Assembly: GCA_902805985.1 (NCBI GenBank)
Contig: CADCUW010000284.1
Span: 1-5,816, forward strand
Direction: 5' to 3'
From: an uncultured Rubrobacteraceae bacterium
GTDB lineage: Bacteria > Actinomycetota > Rubrobacteria > Rubrobacterales > Rubrobacteraceae
Length of the DNA: 5,816 bases
Shown piece after piece: positions 5,074 through 5,816 of the stretch. Position 1 is the stretch's first letter. Every line of letters begins with the position of its first letter. The notes below the pieces were generated by a model. The model saw only the letters and a list, made by a program, of their open reading frames with translations, was not told the origin of the DNA and made no database searches. The position numbers and the translations under genes were made by a program.

Positions 5074-5816
5074 CCCCGTACCAGCACGCCCCTCCGGGCC
5101 AGCCGCTCCGTAAGGCCCTCGGGACCCCGGACGAGCAGGAAATTCGCCGCGCCGGGGAAGACCGTTAGGCCCGGCAGCGCGGCGAGATCCGCGGAGAGAT
5201 CTTCCCGCAGCCGGGTCACCTCCCGGATGGACCTCCCGGCAAAGCCCGCGTCGCGCGCGGCGGTGGTCCCTGCGGCGGCGGCGACAGCGTTCACCGGCCA
5301 GGAGGGTTGCAGTGCCTGCGCCCGGGCCGCGTCAGGGCAGATCAGGCACCCCAGCCGCAGCCCCGGTATAGCGAAGAACTTGGTGAAGGACCTCGCGACG
5401 AAGAGGTGATCGTCCACCACATCGGCCACGGAGATCTCCGGCACGAAATCCACGAACGCCTCATCCACGACGAGCACGCCCCCGGCGTCCCGGACGCGCT
5501 CGGAGAGCTCCAATACTTCTCGTCGTCCGAGTGCCTCACCCGTCGGGTTGTTCGGGTTGCAGAGAAAGACGACCGAGACCTCGTCGAGGTCCGTGAGCTT
5601 CCCCGGGTCGAGCCTAAAGCCGTCCTCCGGGCTGCGGACGATGCGGCGCAGCGGGGGCAGCCCGGCGGCTTCGGCGGCGGGCGCGTACTCGCTAAAGGTG
5701 GGCTCGAGGATCAGGGCGGTTCCACCCTTCCCGGCGGCGCGGGCGGCGAGGAAGAGGGCCTCGGCACCGCCGTTTGTGGGGACCACCGATCCCGGGTCCA
5801 CGCCGACGTAGGCGCC
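4971..5816 (-). CDS. cobD: Threonine-phosphate decarboxylase / HisC-like class I-II aminotransferase, 5' truncated by window edge
   Basis: The last 281 residues of a PLP-dependent fold-type I enzyme; the frame is open through the right edge, so the true start is outside and GTG 5801 is internal. It shows TNGGAEALF (PLP-phosphate region), FLCNPNNPTG (~85-94), VVDEAFVDF (~116-124, Asp pairing with the pyridine nitrogen), and SFTKFFAIPGLRLG (~143-156) with the Schiff-base Lys near 146. The C-terminus FPGAANFLLVRG, FFRVAVRAGEENGALVEAL carries the substrate-carboxylate Arg. The motifs are shared by histidinol-phosphate aminotransferase (HisC) and CobD (CobC in Pseudomonas naming); the immediately following cobU and cobS favour CobD, which decarboxylates L-threonine phosphate to (R)-1-amino-2-propanol phosphate. 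Sequence alone does not exclude HisC. It ends at TAG 4971-4973, after a run of six G (4979-4984) that could allow slippage into the cobU frame. Confidence 0.85.
   Translation of the reverse strand, partial: GAYVGVDPGSVVPTNGGAEALFLAARAAGKGGTALILEPTFSEYAPAAEAAGLPPLRRIVRSPEDGFRLDPGKLTDLDEVSVVFLCNPNNPTGEALGRREVLELSERVRDAGGVLVVDEAFVDFVPEISVADVVDDHLFVARSFTKFFAIPGLRLGCLICPDAARAQALQPSWPVNAVAAAAGTTAARDAGFAGRSIREVTRLREDLSADLAALPGLTVFPGAANFLLVRGPEGLTERLARRGVLVRGCAPFAGLGPAFFRVAVRAGEENGALVEALRGAL

Noticed and set aside
1..5816. CRISPR array, tRNA/rRNA, insertion sequence or phage gene
   Set aside because: No regularly spaced repeats, cloverleaf, transposase or integrase motifs were found on either strand.

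Overview
The window is GC-rich throughout, with gene overlaps, TTG and GTG starts and strong G/C third positions. Gene content (an LctP-type lactate permease, a GH15 trehalase/glucoamylase-like enzyme, a UPF0173 hydrolase and late cobalamin genes) suggests a high-GC actinobacterium. A Rubrobacter-like, desiccation- or heat-tolerant lineage is my best guess, from protein style only; no marker gene confirms it.

Layout from left to right: (1) the C-terminal end of a lactate permease on + (to 305). (2) Immediately after its stop, on -, a 38-codon remnant of a nucleoside 2-deoxyribosyltransferase (306-419), wedged between two convergent genes. (3) A complete GH15 glycoside hydrolase on - (421-2229). 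(4) A 130-bp spacer with short direct and tandem repeats and two mutually exclusive hairpins. (5) A small YdcZ/DUF606-type DMT membrane protein on - (2369-2791). (6) A 150-bp divergent promoter region with a perfect TATAAT inside an inverted repeat. (7) A UPF0173 metallo-beta-lactamase-fold hydrolase on + (2942-3673). (8) A strong 12-bp hairpin terminator shared by convergent genes. (9) On -, read right to left, the cobalamin block cobD (partial, enters from the right edge), cobU and cobS.

The cob genes are tightly coupled and cover nucleotide-loop assembly: CobD makes the aminopropanol-phosphate arm, CobU phosphorylates and guanylylates adenosylcobinamide, and CobS joins it to alpha-ribazole. 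The junctions are unusual. cobU has no ATG, GTG or TTG at its conserved N-terminus and lies in the -1 frame from cobD just after a G6 run. cobS starts with TTG directly after the cobU TAG, in the same frame.

Most of the window is ordinary metabolism. The best leads are the deoxyribosyltransferase remnant, which is easily missed because it is short and has no start, and the cobD/cobU/cobS junctions.
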